NCBI RefSeq assembly: GCF_002157355.1
Contig: NZ_LYMK01000007.1
Location: 1-64,000 of the forward strand
DNA length: 64,000 bases
Direction of reading: 5' to 3'
Source: Variovorax sp. JS1663
GTDB lineage: Bacteria; Pseudomonadota; Gammaproteobacteria; Burkholderiales; Burkholderiaceae_C
The notes beneath the pieces are model-generated. The model saw only the letters and a program-made list of their open reading frames with translations, did no database searches and had not been told where the DNA came from. The number at the start of each line of letters is the position of its first letter. Position 1 is the first letter of the stretch. Made by a program: the position numbers and the translations under genes. This document shows, in pieces, positions 54,236 to 64,000 of this stretch.

Positions 54236-55537
54236 ATGTCCAGTCTCATCGTCCACGGCGGTACCCCGCTGCGCGGCCGCATCACCCCGTCGGCCAACAA
54301 GAACGCGGTCCTGCCCGTGCTGTGCGCCACCCTGCTGACCCGCGAGCCGCTGCGCCTGCACGGCGTGCCCGACATCACCGACGTGCGCAAGATCCTCGAG
54401 ATCTTCCAGGCCCTGGGCAGCGAGGTGCGGCTGGACCACGAGACCGGTACGCTGGACCTGCACCACCGCCACACCGTCTTCGACGCCGCGCGACACCGCC
54501 TGCCGGAGGAGATGCGCTCCTCGATCATGCTGGTGCCGCCGCTGCTCGCGCGCTTCGGCGTGGCGCGGCTGGAGGACAACGTCAAGGGCTGCACCCTGGG
54601 TGTGCGGGAGATCGACCCGCACGTCGAGGTGCTGCGCCATTTCGGCGGCAGCGTCGAGCGTACCGAAGGCTCGCTCCTGGTCCGCCTGAAAGAGGGCCTG
54701 CGCCCGGTCGACCACTGGCTGGACTACGCCTCGGTCACCACCACCGAGAACTTCGTGCTCTGCGCCGCGGCGGCGCCGGGCACCTCCACGCTGACCAACG
54801 CGGCCTCCGAGCCGCACGTGCAGGAGTTCTGCCGCTTCATGACGCTGATGGGCGTGCGCATCGAGGGCATCGGGACCTCCAGGCTCACGGTGCACGGCGG
54901 TACGGCGCTCCAGGGCGGCGAGTTCCGCTTCGACGAGGATTTCCACGAGATCGCCACCTTCCTGGCGCTGGGCGCCATCACCGGCGGCGACGTGCTGGTG
55001 CGCAACAGCGCGCCCGAGCAGTTCCCGCTGATCGACCGCACCTTCGCGAAGTTCGGCGTGCAGATCGTGCACAGCGACGGCTGGTCGCAGGCCCGCCGCA
55101 GCGGGCCACTCAGGGTGCAGGCGCCCTTCACCAGCAACGTGCTGACCAAGGTCGAGGCCGCGCCCTGGCCCTACGTGCCGGTGGACCTGTTGCCGATCTT
55201 CATCGCCCTGGGCGTGCGGGCGGAAGGCAACGCGATGTTCTGGAACAAGGTCTACGACGGCGCGCTGGGCTGGACCGGCGAGCTGTCGAAGTTCGGCGCC
55301 CACGTGTTCTCGTCCGACCCGCACCGGCTCATCACCTTCGGCGGCGGGCCGCTCGCGCCGGCGGTGGTCGAGAGCCCCTACATCATCCGGGTGGCGATCG
55401 CGCTCTTCATGGTCGCGGCCAGCATCGAGGGTCGTTCGGAGATCCGCAACGCGGCGCCGATCCGGCGTGCCCATCCGCGCTTCGTGGAGAACCTGCGCAG
55501 CCTCGGCGTGCGGGTGGAGTGGACGCAGGAAGAATAG
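54236..55537 (+). CDS. UDP-N-acetylglucosamine 1-carboxyvinyltransferase family protein (MurA-like)
   Basis: A 433-residue EPSP-synthase-fold enzyme with MurA key residues: Lys22 in SANKNAVLP and the PEP-reactive loop Cys119 in [16 protein letters not shown]. Other motifs are [32 protein letters not shown] and [20 protein letters not shown]. It would transfer enolpyruvate to UDP-GlcNAc in peptidoglycan synthesis. Several positions differ from canonical MurA (for example the segment before Cys119), and it lies outside any cell-wall cluster, so it may be a second, divergent copy. Divergent from selO. Confidence 0.88.
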   Translation: MSSLIVHGGTPLRGRITPSANKNAVLPVLCATLLTREPLRLHGVPDITDVRKILEIFQALGSEVRLDHETGTLDLHHRHTVFDAARHRLPEEMRSSIMLVPPLLARFGVARLEDNVKGCTLGVREIDPHVEVLRHFGGSVERTEGSLLVRLKEGLRPVDHWLDYASVTTTENFVLCAAAAPGTSTLTNAASEPHVQEFCRFMTLMGVRIEGIGTSRLTVHGGTALQGGEFRFDEDFHEIATFLALGAITGGDVLVRNSAPEQFPLIDRTFAKFGVQIVHSDGWSQARRSGPLRVQAPFTSNVLTKVEAAPWPYVPVDLLPIFIALGVRAEGNAMFWNKVYDGALGWTGELSKFGAHVFSSDPHRLITFGGGPLAPAVVESPYIIRVAIALFMVAASIEGRSEIRNAAPIRRAHPRFVENLRSLGVRVEWTQEE

Positions 55538-55571
55538 GACGATAGGACGATAGGACGACCGGACCGGGCCC

Positions 55572-56672
55572 TCAGTTCAGCAGCAGCGCGCCCTCATCGC
55601 CGCCCAGCCGCGCCCGGTACTGCGCCGGCGGCAGCCCGAACCAGCGCTTGCAGGCACGGAAGAAGTTGCTGACGTCGACGAAGCCCAGCAGGTCGGCGAC
55701 GTCCTGCAGCGTATGCCGCGGCTCCGCCAGGTACTGCTGGGCCAGCTCGCGCCGGGTGCCGTCGAGCAGGGCCTGAAAGGACGCCGACTCCTCCTGCAGA
55801 CGCCGCTGCAGCGTGCGCTCGGCCAGCCCCAGGCCGGCCGCCACGTCCTGCCGGCGCGGTTCGCCCTGCTGAAGCCGGCGCGCGATCTCGGCGCAGACCT
55901 GGCGGCTGACCGAGATCTGGCCGAGCTGCGCGAGCTGGTCTTCCAGCAGCCGCGTGTGCATCGCCGCCAGCGTCTCGTGGTGGGTCGGGATGCGCAGGCT
56001 CATGTCGGCATCCGCCAGCAGGATTCGGTTGGCCTGTGCGTTGAAGCGGATCCCGCAACCGAAGGCCTCCCGATGCAGCCGTTCGTCGACCGGCGCGGGA
56101 TGGACGAACTCCACCCCCAGCGGCCGCAGCTCGCGCCGGGTCAGCCACTGGCAGAGGGTGAAGATGGTCAGCATGGCGTACTCGACGCGCTGCCGCGGGA
56201 TCGGCAGCCGGCCGCCGACGTGCTCCAGCGCCACCCAGTGGCCGCGCGGGTCCGGGCTGACCGAGAAGGTGGTGGCGTTGGAGATCACCGGTATGTAGCG
56301 CGTCAGGCTGGAGAGGCCGCTGCGCAGGTCCGGGCTGCAGCTCAGCGCGTGGCCGACCGTGCCCAGCTTGCTGCAGGTCGCGGCCAGCGAGCGGCTCAGG
56401 CCCAGCGTCGGCCGGCCGGCGCGTGCCACGGCGAGTTGCCACAGCTGCGTGACCTCGTCGATGTCGAAGCGCGCGTCCTGCCGCTGCAGCGATGCGGGAT
56501 CGAAACCCGCATCGTGCAACAGCGATTGCGCGTCCAGCCCTTCGGCCTCGAACATCGTGAGCACGCCTTCCAGCCAGGCGGCCGAGCTGCTGCGCCCGCC
56601 CGGCTGCGGGCCGCCGCCGGACCGGAGGGGGCGCAGCTGGGAATTCGGGGGGATGGAGGCTCCTGAAGTCAC
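55572..56672 (-). CDS. AraC-family transcriptional regulator (OruR/ArgR-like)
   Basis: A 366-residue regulator with an N-terminal AraC arabinose-binding-like domain (LEGVLTMFEAEGLDAQSLL, SLTRYIPVISNATTFSV) and a C-terminal double HTH (DVAAGLGLAERTLQRRLQEE, LQDVADLLGFVDVSNFFRAC then KRWFGLPPAQYRARL). The start is uncertain: a GTG at 56672 is shown, with no clear ribosome site. The gene is divergent from the carboxylesterase gene and probably regulates it, or the acyl-CoA ligase and transporter genes beyond. Confidence 0.9.
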   Translation of the reverse strand: MTSGASIPPNSQLRPLRSGGGPQPGGRSSSAAWLEGVLTMFEAEGLDAQSLLHDAGFDPASLQRQDARFDIDEVTQLWQLAVARAGRPTLGLSRSLAATCSKLGTVGHALSCSPDLRSGLSSLTRYIPVISNATTFSVSPDPRGHWVALEHVGGRLPIPRQRVEYAMLTIFTLCQWLTRRELRPLGVEFVHPAPVDERLHREAFGCGIRFNAQANRILLADADMSLRIPTHHETLAAMHTRLLEDQLAQLGQISVSRQVCAEIARRLQQGEPRRQDVAAGLGLAERTLQRRLQEESASFQALLDGTRRELAQQYLAEPRHTLQDVADLLGFVDVSNFFRACKRWFGLPPAQYRARLGGDEGALLLN

Positions 56673-56807
56673 TGTTTTGGCGCGCTTGCGATAGGGGGAA
56701 ATGGCGGGGCGGTTCCTAGAATGCTTTCGATCCCGGCGCGCGGCAGTATGGGTGCCCGTCGCCGCGGCAGGAATTCCGATTAACCCGGTATGGAGGCGAG
56801 ACGCGCG

Positions 56808-58451
56808 ATGCCAGTACGAGCCCACGGTCCCACGGTGCGCCCGACCTCGGCCGGCGAGATCGAGGGCGTGGACGACAGCGCCGGCTCCGGCACCTGGTCG
56901 TGGAAGGGCATCCCATTCGCCCAGCCGCCGGTCGGTCCGCTGCGCTGGCGCGCACCGGCGGCGCCCGAGCCCTGGACCGGCGTGCGCGAGGCCCGCAGCT
57001 TCGGCCAGGCCTGCCTGCAGATCGGCCGCATCTACGGCCCAGGCGCCAACAACCGCTACGACGCGACCATCGCCAGCACGCTGAACACCCCGGTCGGCAG
57101 CGAGGATTGCCTGACGCTCAACATCTGGCGCCCGGCCTCCGCGGCGCAGAAGCTGCCCGTGCTGTTCTTCATCCATGGCGGCAGCAACATCTCGGGCTAC
57201 ACGGCCGACCCCGTCTATGACGGCGCGCGGCTGGCCATGGCCGCTGATGCCGTGGTCGTCACCGCCAACTACCGTCTGGGCGTGCTCGGCTTCCTGAACC
57301 TGCCCCAATTGCACACCGGCAGCGGCTCGGGCGAGGACTCCGGCAACTTTGCCCTGCTGGACATCATCGCCGCGCTGCGCTGGGTGCAGACGAACATCGC
57401 GGCCTTCGGCGGCGATGCGGGCAACGTCACGGCCATGGGCCAGTCCGCCGGCGCCATCAACCTGCTGGCCCTCATGACCTCGCCGCTGGCCCAGGGACTG
57501 TTCCACAAGGCCATGCCGCTGAGCGGCGGCATCTCGCTGGCCAGCAACCTGCCGGCGGGCAGCCTGCCCACGCTGCTGCCGGCCTCCGCCTACCTTGCGC
57601 AGGGCAGGGCGCTGCTGCTGCACCTGCTGGTGGACGGCGGCAAGGCGGCCGATCTCGAGGCCGCCGAAAGCTACGCCGCGGGCCAGACCGATGCCCAGAT
57701 CGCCGACGACCTGCGTGCCCAGGACGCCCGGACCATCCTGGGCACCGTACTGGCCAAGGGCCTGACCGGCTCCGGGCCGATCCCCGATGGCACGGTGGTG
57801 CCGGCCGACCCGATCGCCGCCATCGCCGCAGGGCGCTACGCGAGGGTGCCGACCGTGGTGGGCATCACGCGCGACGAAGGCAAGCTCTTCGCCCCCTTCC
57901 TCACGCTCTTCGGCGGCAAGCCGGGCATCCGGATCGACGATGCCACGCGCTTCACGCTGATGCAGGACTTCGACCCCGACGCGCCCGCCGCGCTGAGCGC
58001 GGACTGCATCCTCGACCCCTCCTACCTGCCGGTGACCGCGCCGGGCACCGGCTACGACGCCGTGACCGACCTGATCACGCAGCGCTTCATGGCCGCGAGC
58101 CGCGACAACCTGCTGGACACCCTGAAGACGCGGCAGTCCGATCTCTGGCACTACCAGTTCGACTGGGCGCAGGAGCCGCCGCCGTGGAACGAGGTATATG
58201 GGGCCGCGCATGCCTTCGACCTGCCTTTCGTCTTCGGCAATTTCGGCCCCTCGGTGTTCGCCAACGCGACCAACGGGCGCGCCAACCAGGCCGGCAGGCA
58301 GGCCCTGTCGGACGCCATGATGGCCAGCGTCGCCGCCTTCCTGCGCACGGGCGATCCGAACGACCCCGCGCTGGGCGCTGCCTGGCCACCCTGGCCAGCG
58401 AGGATCGTGCTCGACGCCACGCCGGACGCCGCGCGCATCGGCGTCCGCTGA
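56808..58451 (+). CDS. Type B carboxylesterase/lipase
   Basis: A 547-residue serine esterase with the family signature EDCLTLNIW (99-107), oxyanion HGGS, nucleophile Ser213 in GQSAGA, Glu in TRDEGKL and His in AAHAFDLPFVF. It hydrolyses carboxylic esters. No signal peptide is seen, so it is probably cytosolic. ATG 56808 is favoured over one six codons earlier because GGAGG lies 11 bases before it. It is divergent from the AraC regulator and 113 bp upstream of an acyl-CoA ligase gene: an ester-to-CoA route is plausible. Confidence 0.93.
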   Translation: MPVRAHGPTVRPTSAGEIEGVDDSAGSGTWSWKGIPFAQPPVGPLRWRAPAAPEPWTGVREARSFGQACLQIGRIYGPGANNRYDATIASTLNTPVGSEDCLTLNIWRPASAAQKLPVLFFIHGGSNISGYTADPVYDGARLAMAADAVVVTANYRLGVLGFLNLPQLHTGSGSGEDSGNFALLDIIAALRWVQTNIAAFGGDAGNVTAMGQSAGAINLLALMTSPLAQGLFHKAMPLSGGISLASNLPAGSLPTLLPASAYLAQGRALLLHLLVDGGKAADLEAAESYAAGQTDAQIADDLRAQDARTILGTVLAKGLTGSGPIPDGTVVPADPIAAIAAGRYARVPTVVGITRDEGKLFAPFLTLFGGKPGIRIDDATRFTLMQDFDPDAPAALSADCILDPSYLPVTAPGTGYDAVTDLITQRFMAASRDNLLDTLKTRQSDLWHYQFDWAQEPPPWNEVYGAAHAFDLPFVFGNFGPSVFANATNGRANQAGRQALSDAMMASVAAFLRTGDPNDPALGAAWPPWPARIVLDATPDAARIGVR

Positions 58452-58564
58452 AGCGCCCCGACTGCGGGTTTGTGTCATTGGAATTCGCACGCAGTTGCGT
58501 GAATCTCGGCTGCGCAGGCTCGCGGGAGCGCCGCGGCCCGTCCATCTGAACAAGGAGTTGATCG

Positions 58565-60211
<1,647 letters not shown>

Positions 60212-60223
60212 AGAACGTCCATC

Positions 60224-60237
60224 CTACCGACCGGTAG
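60224..60237. promoter_or_regulatory. Inverted repeat CTACCG-AC-CGGTAG upstream of receptor gene
   Basis: A perfect 6-base dyad with a 2-base centre, 12 bp after the acyl-CoA ligase stop and 136 bp before the receptor ATG. Such short-spaced palindromes are typical TetR-family operators. No TetR gene is in the window, so the cognate protein is unknown. Confidence 0.45.
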
Positions 60238-60270
60238 CACCAGCCCGGTGCGGCCTGTCGCATGGGTGAT

Positions 60271-60296
60271 AGAAACCATCCCCGCGGCAGGTTTCT
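60271..60296. promoter_or_regulatory. Inverted repeat AGAAACC-N12-GGTTTCT upstream of receptor gene
   Basis: Seven-base arms with a 12-base centre lie 78 bp upstream of the receptor ATG in the promoter region. It could be a second regulatory site or a weak stem. Confidence 0.4.
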
Positions 60297-60373
60297 TACG
60301 GGCATTCCCTGACGGGCAGGGGTGCAAAGACCAGTAACCTCATCTCGCATTGCAGCATGACCAGGAGACAGAA

Positions 60374-61621
60374 ATGAAGTTCGCACTGAGCACACTGAGA
60401 ATTGCAAGCGCGGCCGTCCTCGCCGCCGTCGCCACCGGCGCCATGGCCCAGAAGGGCGAGACGGTCAAGATCGCATGGCTCGATCCGCTGTCCGGCCTGA
60501 TGGCCGCGGTGGGCACGAACCAGCTCAAGACCTACCAGTTCCTGGCCGAGGAGTTCAACAAGAAGAACGTCGCCGGCGTCAAGTTCGAGATCATCGGCAT
60601 CGACAACAAGCTCAGCCCGCAGGAGACCACCAACGCGCTGCGCTCGGCCCAGGACCAGGGCGCCCGCTACGTGCTGCAGGGCAATGGTTCCGGCGCCGCG
60701 CTGGCCATCATCGACGCGCTCGAGAAGAACAATGCGCGCAACCCCGGCAAGGAAGTGCTGTACATCAACTACGCCGCCGTCGACCCGGACCTCACCAACA
60801 GCAAGTGCAGCTATTGGCACTTCCGTCTGGACGCCGACACCTCCATGAAGATGGAGGCGCTGACCACCTTCATGAAGGACCAGCCGGACGTCAAGAAGGT
60901 CTACCTGCTCAACCAGAACTACTCGCACGGCCAGCAGGTCGCCAAGTTCGCCAAGGAGAACCTGGCGCGCAAGCGGCCCGACGTGCAGGTGGTCGGCGAG
61001 GACCTGCACCCGCTGGCCCAGGTGCGCGATTTCGCGCCCTACGTCGCCAAGATCAAGGCCTCCGGCGCCGACACCGTCATCACCGGCAACTGGGGCTCCG
61101 ACCTGGCGCTCCTGATCAAGGCCGCCAACGACGCCGGCCTCGGCAACGTCAAGTTCTACACCTACTACGGTACGGTCAGTGGCACGCCGACCGCCATGGG
61201 CGCGGCCTCGGCCGGCAAGGTCTACCAGGTGGGCTACGGCCACTACAACATGGGCGGCGACATCCAGCGCCTGTCCGAGGAATTCAACAAGAAGTTCAAC
61301 GAGGACCGCTACACCTCCTCTGCCTACACCGCCTTCACGATGCTGAGCGAGGCCTTCGCCAAGGCCAAGTCGACCGACCCGGTGAAGGTGGCCGCGGTGC
61401 TGGAAGGCATGAAGTTCAAGAGCTTCAACGGCGAGGTCGAGATGCGCAAGACCGACCACCAGCTGCAGCAGGGCCTGTACATCGCCAAGTGGGAGAAAGC
61501 GGAAGGCAAGTACAAGGTCGATGCCGAGAAGACGGGCTACACCTTCGTGCCGGTGAAGTACTACGAGCCCTACGTGGCCAGCACGCCGACTTCCTGCCAG
61601 ATGAAGCGGCCCAGCCCCTGA
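60374..61621 (+). CDS. Branched-chain amino acid-type ABC transporter substrate-binding protein
   Basis: A 415-residue LivJ-like periplasmic receptor with a Sec signal ending GAMAQ (cleavage near 25) and the Peripla_BP_6 pattern: IAWLDPLSGLMAAVG, GSGAALAIIDALEKNN, VYLLNQNYSHGQQVAKF and DTVITGNWGSDLALLIKAAN. Despite the family name, members bind amino acids, aromatic acids, amides or urea. The ligand is unknown; the flanking acyl-CoA ligase suggests a carboxylic acid (inference). AGGAGACAGAA precedes the ATG. Confidence 0.94.
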   Translation: MKFALSTLRIASAAVLAAVATGAMAQKGETVKIAWLDPLSGLMAAVGTNQLKTYQFLAEEFNKKNVAGVKFEIIGIDNKLSPQETTNALRSAQDQGARYVLQGNGSGAALAIIDALEKNNARNPGKEVLYINYAAVDPDLTNSKCSYWHFRLDADTSMKMEALTTFMKDQPDVKKVYLLNQNYSHGQQVAKFAKENLARKRPDVQVVGEDLHPLAQVRDFAPYVAKIKASGADTVITGNWGSDLALLIKAANDAGLGNVKFYTYYGTVSGTPTAMGAASAGKVYQVGYGHYNMGGDIQRLSEEFNKKFNEDRYTSSAYTAFTMLSEAFAKAKSTDPVKVAAVLEGMKFKSFNGEVEMRKTDHQLQQGLYIAKWEKAEGKYKVDAEKTGYTFVPVKYYEPYVASTPTSCQMKRPSP

Positions 61622-61653
61622 TGGCATAGGACCACCGCACCACAGGCCGGTCG

Positions 61654-61682
61654 AGGCCCGACTTCAAAACTCGGGCCTTTTT
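61654..61682 (+). terminator. Terminator/attenuator between receptor and permease genes
   Basis: Eight-base arms AGGCCCGA and TCGGGCCT enclose a 9-base loop, followed by five T. It lies 33 bp after the receptor stop and 26 bp before the permease ATG on the same strand. Partial termination here would keep receptor mRNA more abundant than permease mRNA, as is common for ABC importers. Confidence 0.75.
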
Positions 61683-61708
61683 CATTTCCGCTCGATCCCA
61701 CTGGAACG

Positions 61709-62662
61709 ATGAACCTCGAATTCTTCGTCATCTCGCTGCTCAACGGCGTCAGCTACGGGCTGCTGCTGTTCATGCTGAGTTCCGGCCTGACGCTGATCTT
61801 CAGCATGATGGGCGTGCTCAACTTCGCGCACGCCAGCTTCTACATGCTGGGGGCCTACGTGGCCTACACCCTGTCGGGCATCGTCGGCTTCTGGCCGGCC
61901 CTGTTCATCGCGCCGCTGCTGGTGGGCCTGCTGGGCGCCGGCTTCGAGCGCTTCAGCCTGCGGCGCGTGCACAAGTTCGGCCATGTGCCGGAGCTGCTGG
62001 TGACCTTCGGTCTCTCCTACCTGATCCTGGAACTGGTGCAGCTGGTTTGGGGCCGCTCGACCGTGCCCTACGGCCTGCCGCCGCAGCTGCAGGGGCCGCT
62101 GTTCACGCTCTACGGCACCCAGTTCCCGAAATCGCGCTCCTTCATCATGTTGGTGGCACTGCTGATGCTGCTGTCGGTCTGGCTGGTGCTGACGCGCACG
62201 CGCATCGGCCTGGTGATCCAGGCGGCGCTCAAGCATCCCGAGATGGTGGAGGCGCTGGGCCACAACGTGCCGCGCGTCTTCATGCTGGTGTTCGGGGGCG
62301 GCGCCGCGCTGGCCGGTCTGGCCGGGGTGGTGGGCGGCAACACCTACGTCACCGAGCCGGCGATGGCGGCCTCGGTCGGCTCGATCATCTTCGTGGTGGT
62401 GGTGGTCGGCGGCATGGGCTCGCTGGCGGGCGCCTTCCTCGCCTCGCTGCTGATCGGCATCATCCAGACCTTCGCTGTCGCCATGGACCACTCGCTGGCC
62501 TCCGGCCTGCAGGCGCTCGGCGTGGCGGTGGGCGAGCAGACCTTCGGCTGGGAGCTGCTCAGGCTCACGATCTCGCAGGTGGCGCCGATCCTGCCTTATC
62601 TGTTCCTGGTCCTGATCCTGATCTTCAGGCCCAAGGGCCTGCTCGGCACGCGAGAGGATTGA
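61709..62662 (+). CDS. Branched-chain amino acid-type ABC transporter permease, LivH family
   Basis: A 317-residue permease with about eight helices and LivH motifs: LLNGVSYGLLLFMLSSGLTL at the N-terminus, GVLNFAHASFYMLGAY and PEMVEALGHNVPRVFMLVF, then FRPKGLLG near the end. It forms the membrane channel with the LivM-type subunit encoded 4 bp later. The attenuator hairpin lies just upstream. Confidence 0.95.
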   Translation: MNLEFFVISLLNGVSYGLLLFMLSSGLTLIFSMMGVLNFAHASFYMLGAYVAYTLSGIVGFWPALFIAPLLVGLLGAGFERFSLRRVHKFGHVPELLVTFGLSYLILELVQLVWGRSTVPYGLPPQLQGPLFTLYGTQFPKSRSFIMLVALLMLLSVWLVLTRTRIGLVIQAALKHPEMVEALGHNVPRVFMLVFGGGAALAGLAGVVGGNTYVTEPAMAASVGSIIFVVVVVGGMGSLAGAFLASLLIGIIQTFAVAMDHSLASGLQALGVAVGEQTFGWELLRLTISQVAPILPYLFLVLILIFRPKGLLGTRED

Positions 62663-62666
62663 GACC

Positions 62667-64000
62667 ATGAGCACGACACACAACAGCCTGCAGCAGGCCC
62701 AGGCCTCGGCCACGCCGGCACAGGCCGGCGCATCGCGCCCCACGAAGTACTACCGCTTCAAGCCCTGGAACATCGGCCGCTACCTGATCTGGAGCCTGTT
62801 CGCGTTGGCGCTGATCGTGGCGCCGCTCGTGTTCCGCAGCAGCCTGGCGCTGACCATGGCATCGCAGATCGGCTATCTCATCATCATCTGCCTGAGCTAC
62901 AACATCCTGCTCGGCCAGGGCGGCATGCTGAGCTTCGGCCACGCTGTCTACACCGGGCTCGGCTCCTTCATCGCGATCCACGCGATGAACCTGGCAGGCA
63001 AGGGCGGCTGGCCGATCCCGCTGGTGCTGATCCCGGTGATCGGCGGGCTGGCCGGCATGTTCTTCGCGATCCTGTTCGGCTTCGTCACCACCAAGAAGTC
63101 GGGCACCACGTTCGCGATGATCACGCTGGGCATCGGCGAGCTGGTGGCGGCCATGTCGCTGATGTTCCCCACCTTCTTCGGCGGCGAAGGCGGGGTGACC
63201 ACCGACCGTGTCTACGGCAACTTCCTGGGGCTCAACTTCGGCCCGCAGATCCAGGTGTACTACCTGATCGCGGTCTACTGCTTCGTCTGCACCGCGCTGA
63301 TGTACGCCTTCACCGGCACGCCGCTGGGCCGCATGCTCAACGCGGTGCGCGACAACCCGGAGCGGGTCGAATTCATCGGCTACAACACCCAGCGGGTGCG
63401 CTACTTCGCCTTCATCATCGCCGGCTTCTTCGCCGGCGTCGGCGGCGGGCTGGCGGCGATCAACTTCGAGATCGTCAACGCGGCCGACAGCCTGAACGCC
63501 ATCCGCTCCGGCGGCTACCTGCTGTTCACCTTCCTGGGCGGGGCGACCTTCTTCTTCGGGCCGATCATCGGCGCGGTGCTGCTGGTCTTCGCCTCGGTGC
63601 TGCTGTCGGAGCTCTCGAAGGCCTGGCAGCTCTACTTCGGCCTGGTCTTCGTGTTCATGGTGATGTTCGCGCCCGGCGGCATCGCCAGCCTGATCATGAT
63701 GAACCTGCGGGTGGCGAAGTTCGGCAAGTTCAACCGCTTCTGGGGCCTGTACGGCGCCTTCTTGCTGGCGGCCATTCCGCTGATCGTCGGCGCGGCGGCG
63801 GTCATCGAGATGATCTATCACATCCAGCTCAACTCGGCCCTCGGGCCCTCGCTCAACTTCTTCGGCGTGACGCTCGACACCTCGGGCTTCGCCAGCTGGG
63901 CGATCTCGGCGGCACTGCTGGCCGTCGGCGTCGGCCTGGTCGAAGTCATCCGGCGGCGCTTCGTGCGGGTCTGGGGCAAGGCCCAGGAGGAGATCGAGGC
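62667..64000 (+). CDS. Branched-chain amino acid-type ABC transporter permease, LivM family (3' end beyond right edge)
   Basis: An open frame of 444 codons from ATG 62667 that runs off the window. It has LivM motifs: IIICLSYNILLGQGGMLSFG near residue 73, LGRMLNAVRDNPERVEFIGY, FAFIIAGFFAGVGGGLAAI and MFAPGGIASLIMM. The N-terminus has a polar extension of about 35 residues. It pairs with the LivH-type subunit; ATPase genes probably follow outside the window. Confidence 0.94.
   Translation, partial: MSTTHNSLQQAQASATPAQAGASRPTKYYRFKPWNIGRYLIWSLFALALIVAPLVFRSSLALTMASQIGYLIIICLSYNILLGQGGMLSFGHAVYTGLGSFIAIHAMNLAGKGGWPIPLVLIPVIGGLAGMFFAILFGFVTTKKSGTTFAMITLGIGELVAAMSLMFPTFFGGEGGVTTDRVYGNFLGLNFGPQIQVYYLIAVYCFVCTALMYAFTGTPLGRMLNAVRDNPERVEFIGYNTQRVRYFAFIIAGFFAGVGGGLAAINFEIVNAADSLNAIRSGGYLLFTFLGGATFFFGPIIGAVLLVFASVLLSELSKAWQLYFGLVFVFMVMFAPGGIASLIMMNLRVAKFGKFNRFWGLYGAFLLAAIPLIVGAAAVIEMIYHIQLNSALGPSLNFFGVTLDTSGFASWAISAALLAVGVGLVEVIRRRFVRVWGKAQEEIE

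Overview
The window is high-GC DNA that reads as chromosome of a betaproteobacterium of the order Burkholderiales, most likely family Comamonadaceae (a Variovorax- or Acidovorax-like organism). This is inferred from Bug-type solute receptors, the smc-zipA-ligA order, and the mix of housekeeping genes (mnmC, yggX, glnD, map, purL, def, selO) with many ABC uptake systems. No tRNA, rRNA, CRISPR array, transposase or prophage gene was seen. Coding density is high. The only stretch over 300 bases without an intact gene (2913-3529) holds a scrambled gene remnant.

Layout. 1-3.5 kb: a MalT-like LuxR regulator running off the left edge, a divergent Bug receptor gene, and a chimeric remnant made of pieces of those same two families. 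3.5-9.5 kb: a leftward series of membrane and lipid genes (DUF2868 membrane protein, DUF3482 GTPase, class I glutamine amidotransferase, pssA, phospholipase D/cardiolipin synthase-type lipoprotein). A 24-residue membrane microprotein with its own terminator follows, then an ABC exporter. 11.7-17.6 kb: extradiol dioxygenase plus overlapping hydrolase, aldo/keto reductase, transglutaminase-like protein, mnmC and yggX.

17.6-32.7 kb is a sulfur acquisition region. One rightward series holds a Tat-exported sulfate-binding protein, ssuA, a truncated second ssuA, ssuD, ssuC, ssuB, a TOBE protein and a serine acetyltransferase. A flavin reductase and an azoR/lysR divergent pair separate it from a second series: 1-Cys peroxiredoxin, a small hydrolase, a Sec-exported sulfate-binding protein, cysT, cysW, cysA and dsbB. 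The two series begin with nearly the same 16-base motif (14 of 16 identical), which I propose is an operator for a CysB/SsuR-type regulator. Together the genes would import sulfate and sulfonates, release sulfite from sulfonates with reduced flavin, and make O-acetylserine for cysteine synthesis.

32.7-56.7 kb is mostly core machinery: an orphan ParA-like ATPase and a lipoprotein, smc-zipA-ligA, def, DoxX, glnD and map, a large purL with a palindromic terminator, the tightly packed selO-msrB-yciB-bolA-peptidylprolyl isomerase group, a MurA-family enzyme and an AraC-type regulator. 56.8-64 kb is catabolic: a type B carboxylesterase, an acyl-CoA ligase and a branched-chain-amino-acid-type ABC uptake system (receptor, attenuator hairpin, two permeases) that runs off the right edge.

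The observations I rate highest are the three-piece gene scar at 2929-3462, the shared sulfur-operon motif, the in-frame-deleted tandem ssuA, a hairpin-forming intergenic repeat in two copies 25 kb apart, and the 24-residue membrane protein. I found no clear wholly new multi-gene system.
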